A DNA stretch of 64,000 bases from Bradyrhizobium sp. CB82 (GTDB lineage Bacteria > Pseudomonadota > Alphaproteobacteria > Rhizobiales > Xanthobacteraceae): assembly GCF_029714405.1 (NCBI RefSeq), contig NZ_CP121650.1, forward strand, positions 2,671,001 to 2,735,000. The letters are read 5' to 3'. Positions 62,578 to 64,000 of this stretch are shown piece by piece. A program made the translations under genes and the position numbers. Below the pieces are notes generated by a model. The model did not search any database. It was not told the origin of the DNA and saw only the letters and a program-made list of their open reading frames with translations. Within the stretch, counting starts at the first letter, position 1; every line of letters starts with the position of its first letter.

Positions 62578-64000
62578 TCAGGCAAGAAGCTTGTCCAGCT
62601 TGATAGGAAAGCGGCGGATGCGTTTGCCGGTGGCGTGATAGACGGCGTTCGCGATAGCCGCGGGGACGCCGACGATGCCGATTTCGCCGAGGCCCTTGAC
62701 GCCCAGCCTGTTAATGCGGTCGTCGCGTTCGTCGACGAAGATCACGTCGATGTCGTGAATATCGGCATTCACGGGGATGTGGTACTCGGCGATATTCGCG
62801 TTCATGATCCGGCCGAAGCGGTGGTCCATCACCGTCTCCTCGTGCAGGGCCATCCCGATTCCCCAGACCACGCCGCCCATGATCTGGCTGCGGCCGGTCT
62901 TGGTGTTCAGGATCCGTCCGGCCGCAACGGCGCTCACGACTCGCGTGACACGGATGACGCCGAGCTGCTCGTCCACCTTCACCTCGGCGAAGGTGGCCGA
63001 ATGCGTGTTGCGCGCGTGCGACGTGTCCTCTGCGAACTGATTGAGCTTCTGCTTTTCGATCCGCTCGAGCTTGCCGTAGCGCATCACATCCACGATCGAG
63101 ACCGCACGGTCCTTGTCGCCGGCCTTGGCGATCGTGCCGTCGACAAGAATCAGATCGGGCGCATCGATGTCGCGGAGTGGCGAGGCAGGCATCGCCTTCG
63201 CAAGACGCGCAAGCTCCTGGCGAATGTCCTCGGCCGCTCCCAATACTGCGTGTGCGCTCGATGCAGCCATCCAGGAACCGCCCTCGACGGGGGCTTGTGG
63301 CAAGATCGAGTCGGCAAGCTTCGCGCTAATGTTCTCGATCGGCAGCCCGAGTGCATCGGCCGCGACCTGCGCCACGATGGTGTAAGTGCCGGTGCCGATG
63401 TCGGACGCCGCGCAGGAAACCTCGGCATGGCCGTTGGCGGTCAGCACGATGCGGACTGCGACCGGCATCTGCAGCGCCTCCCACACGCCTGTCGCCATGC
63501 CCCAGCCGATCAGCTCCTTGCCATCGCGCATTGAGCGCGGCGCAGGGGTGCGTCTGCTCCAGCCGAAGGCTTCCGCGCCGCGGGCGTAGCACTCGCGCAA
63601 CTGCTTGCTGGTGTAGGGTAGGTCTTCGCTCTGGTCGCGATCGGAGTAGCACTTCAGCCGCAGTTCGATCGGATCGAGCTTGAGCGCGACTGCCAGCTCG
63701 TCCATGGCGCATTCGAGCGCGCAGACGCCCGAAGCTGCGCCGGGCGCGCGCATGTCGCAGGGCGTGGAGACGTCGAGGCGGACGAGCTTGTGCGAATAGC
63801 GGCTGTTCGGGCTCTTGTAGAGCTGTTCGGCCCAGCCGCTGTCGTTGCGCGAAAAGTCCTCATAGCGCGAGGTGATGGCCGTGGCCTCGTGTGTGACCGC
63901 CTCGAGCGTGCCGTCAGGTCTGGCGCCGAGCCCGACGCGCTCGATCGTCGCCGGCCGGTGACCGAGCCCATACATCTGCTGCCGCGTTAGCACGACGCGA
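62578..64000 (-). CDS. Molybdopterin-binding subunit of aldehyde/xanthine dehydrogenase (partial)
   Basis: The 474 codons visible are the C-terminal part of a large (about 730 residues) molybdopterin subunit; the frame continues past the window end, so the N-terminus is outside. Seen are VVLTRQQMYGLGHRPATIERV, DMRAPGAASGVCALECAMDELAVALKLDPIELR, the molybdopterin-contact GTGTYTIVAQVAADALG region, ILNTKTGRSQIMGGVVWGIGMALHEE, and the catalytic Glu in VKGLGEIGIVGVPAAIANAV near the end. It is close to the periplasmic PaoC/YagR type. It would oxidise aldehydes or purines with FAD and Fe-S subunits encoded beyond the window. Confidence 0.92.
   Translation of the reverse strand, partial: RVVLTRQQMYGLGHRPATIERVGLGARPDGTLEAVTHEATAITSRYEDFSRNDSGWAEQLYKSPNSRYSHKLVRLDVSTPCDMRAPGAASGVCALECAMDELAVALKLDPIELRLKCYSDRDQSEDLPYTSKQLRECYARGAEAFGWSRRTPAPRSMRDGKELIGWGMATGVWEALQMPVAVRIVLTANGHAEVSCAASDIGTGTYTIVAQVAADALGLPIENISAKLADSILPQAPVEGGSWMAASSAHAVLGAAEDIRQELARLAKAMPASPLRDIDAPDLILVDGTIAKAGDKDRAVSIVDVMRYGKLERIEKQKLNQFAEDTSHARNTHSATFAEVKVDEQLGVIRVTRVVSAVAAGRILNTKTGRSQIMGGVVWGIGMALHEETVMDHRFGRIMNANIAEYHIPVNADIHDIDVIFVDERDDRINRLGVKGLGEIGIVGVPAAIANAVYHATGKRIRRFPIKLDKLLA

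Overview
The window looks like chromosomal DNA of a high-GC alphaproteobacterium of the Bradyrhizobium/Rhodopseudomonas type (inference). The signs are many periplasmic-binding-protein uptake systems, a second-copy-style Mfd helicase, DUF2934 and CGNR proteins, palindromic repeats, and a leucine-leader peptide in front of leuA. I see no phage, insertion sequence, CRISPR array or rRNA. One tRNA (Lys, anticodon CTT) lies at 34471-34546.

Layout. 54-4626: acetate-type uptake operon (DUF485, ActP, a cNMP/CBS/DUF294 regulator, a DEDDh exonuclease), closed by a hairpin terminator. 4981-10918: accessory block with a SAM-cyclase-ATPase-TPR regulator, an exported C13 (legumain/caspase-like) peptidase, a small peptide with repeated aromatic-X-Arg/Lys motifs, and a radical SAM/SPASM maturase. 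This is the best candidate for a little-described system: a cyclophane-type RiPP cluster. 11309-14575: Mfd-like translocase. 14645-18576: exported methyltransferase, dienelactone hydrolase remnant, TrpF-like barrel protein, CGNR regulator, LivK-type binding protein. 18726-20939: three Tad-type pilus assembly genes. 21909-25613: small protein, CelD-like acyltransferase, ATP-grasp enzyme and metallophosphatase, probably one operon of unknown product. 25714-34306: beta-propeller protein, uracil/xanthine permease, leader-controlled leuA, TRAP binding protein and a Spy-like protein.

34913-41659: LysR regulator divergent from an SDR dehydrogenase, a split transketolase and a TRAP transporter with fused DctQM, a coherent uptake and catabolism module. 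41705-47000: SMP-30 lactonase and a carbohydrate-type ABC transporter on the minus strand. 47456-48529: wreckage of a malonate decarboxylase locus (mdcB, mdcH). 48570-59656: a permease-fused hybrid histidine kinase and LuxR-type response regulator, divergent from a urea/amide ABC transporter (urtABCDE type) followed by formamidase and FmdB. Together these form a formamide or short-amide sensing, uptake and hydrolysis unit with a symmetric regulatory sequence between the two arms. 60107-64000: small exported protein, DUF2934, a decayed SRAP/YedK gene, a PEBP protein and the C-terminal part of a molybdopterin aldehyde/xanthine dehydrogenase subunit that runs off the end.

Several genes are visibly broken: mdcB, mdcH, SRAP and dienelactone hydrolase. 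Small accessory loci in this stretch have been decaying while the transport operons stayed intact.
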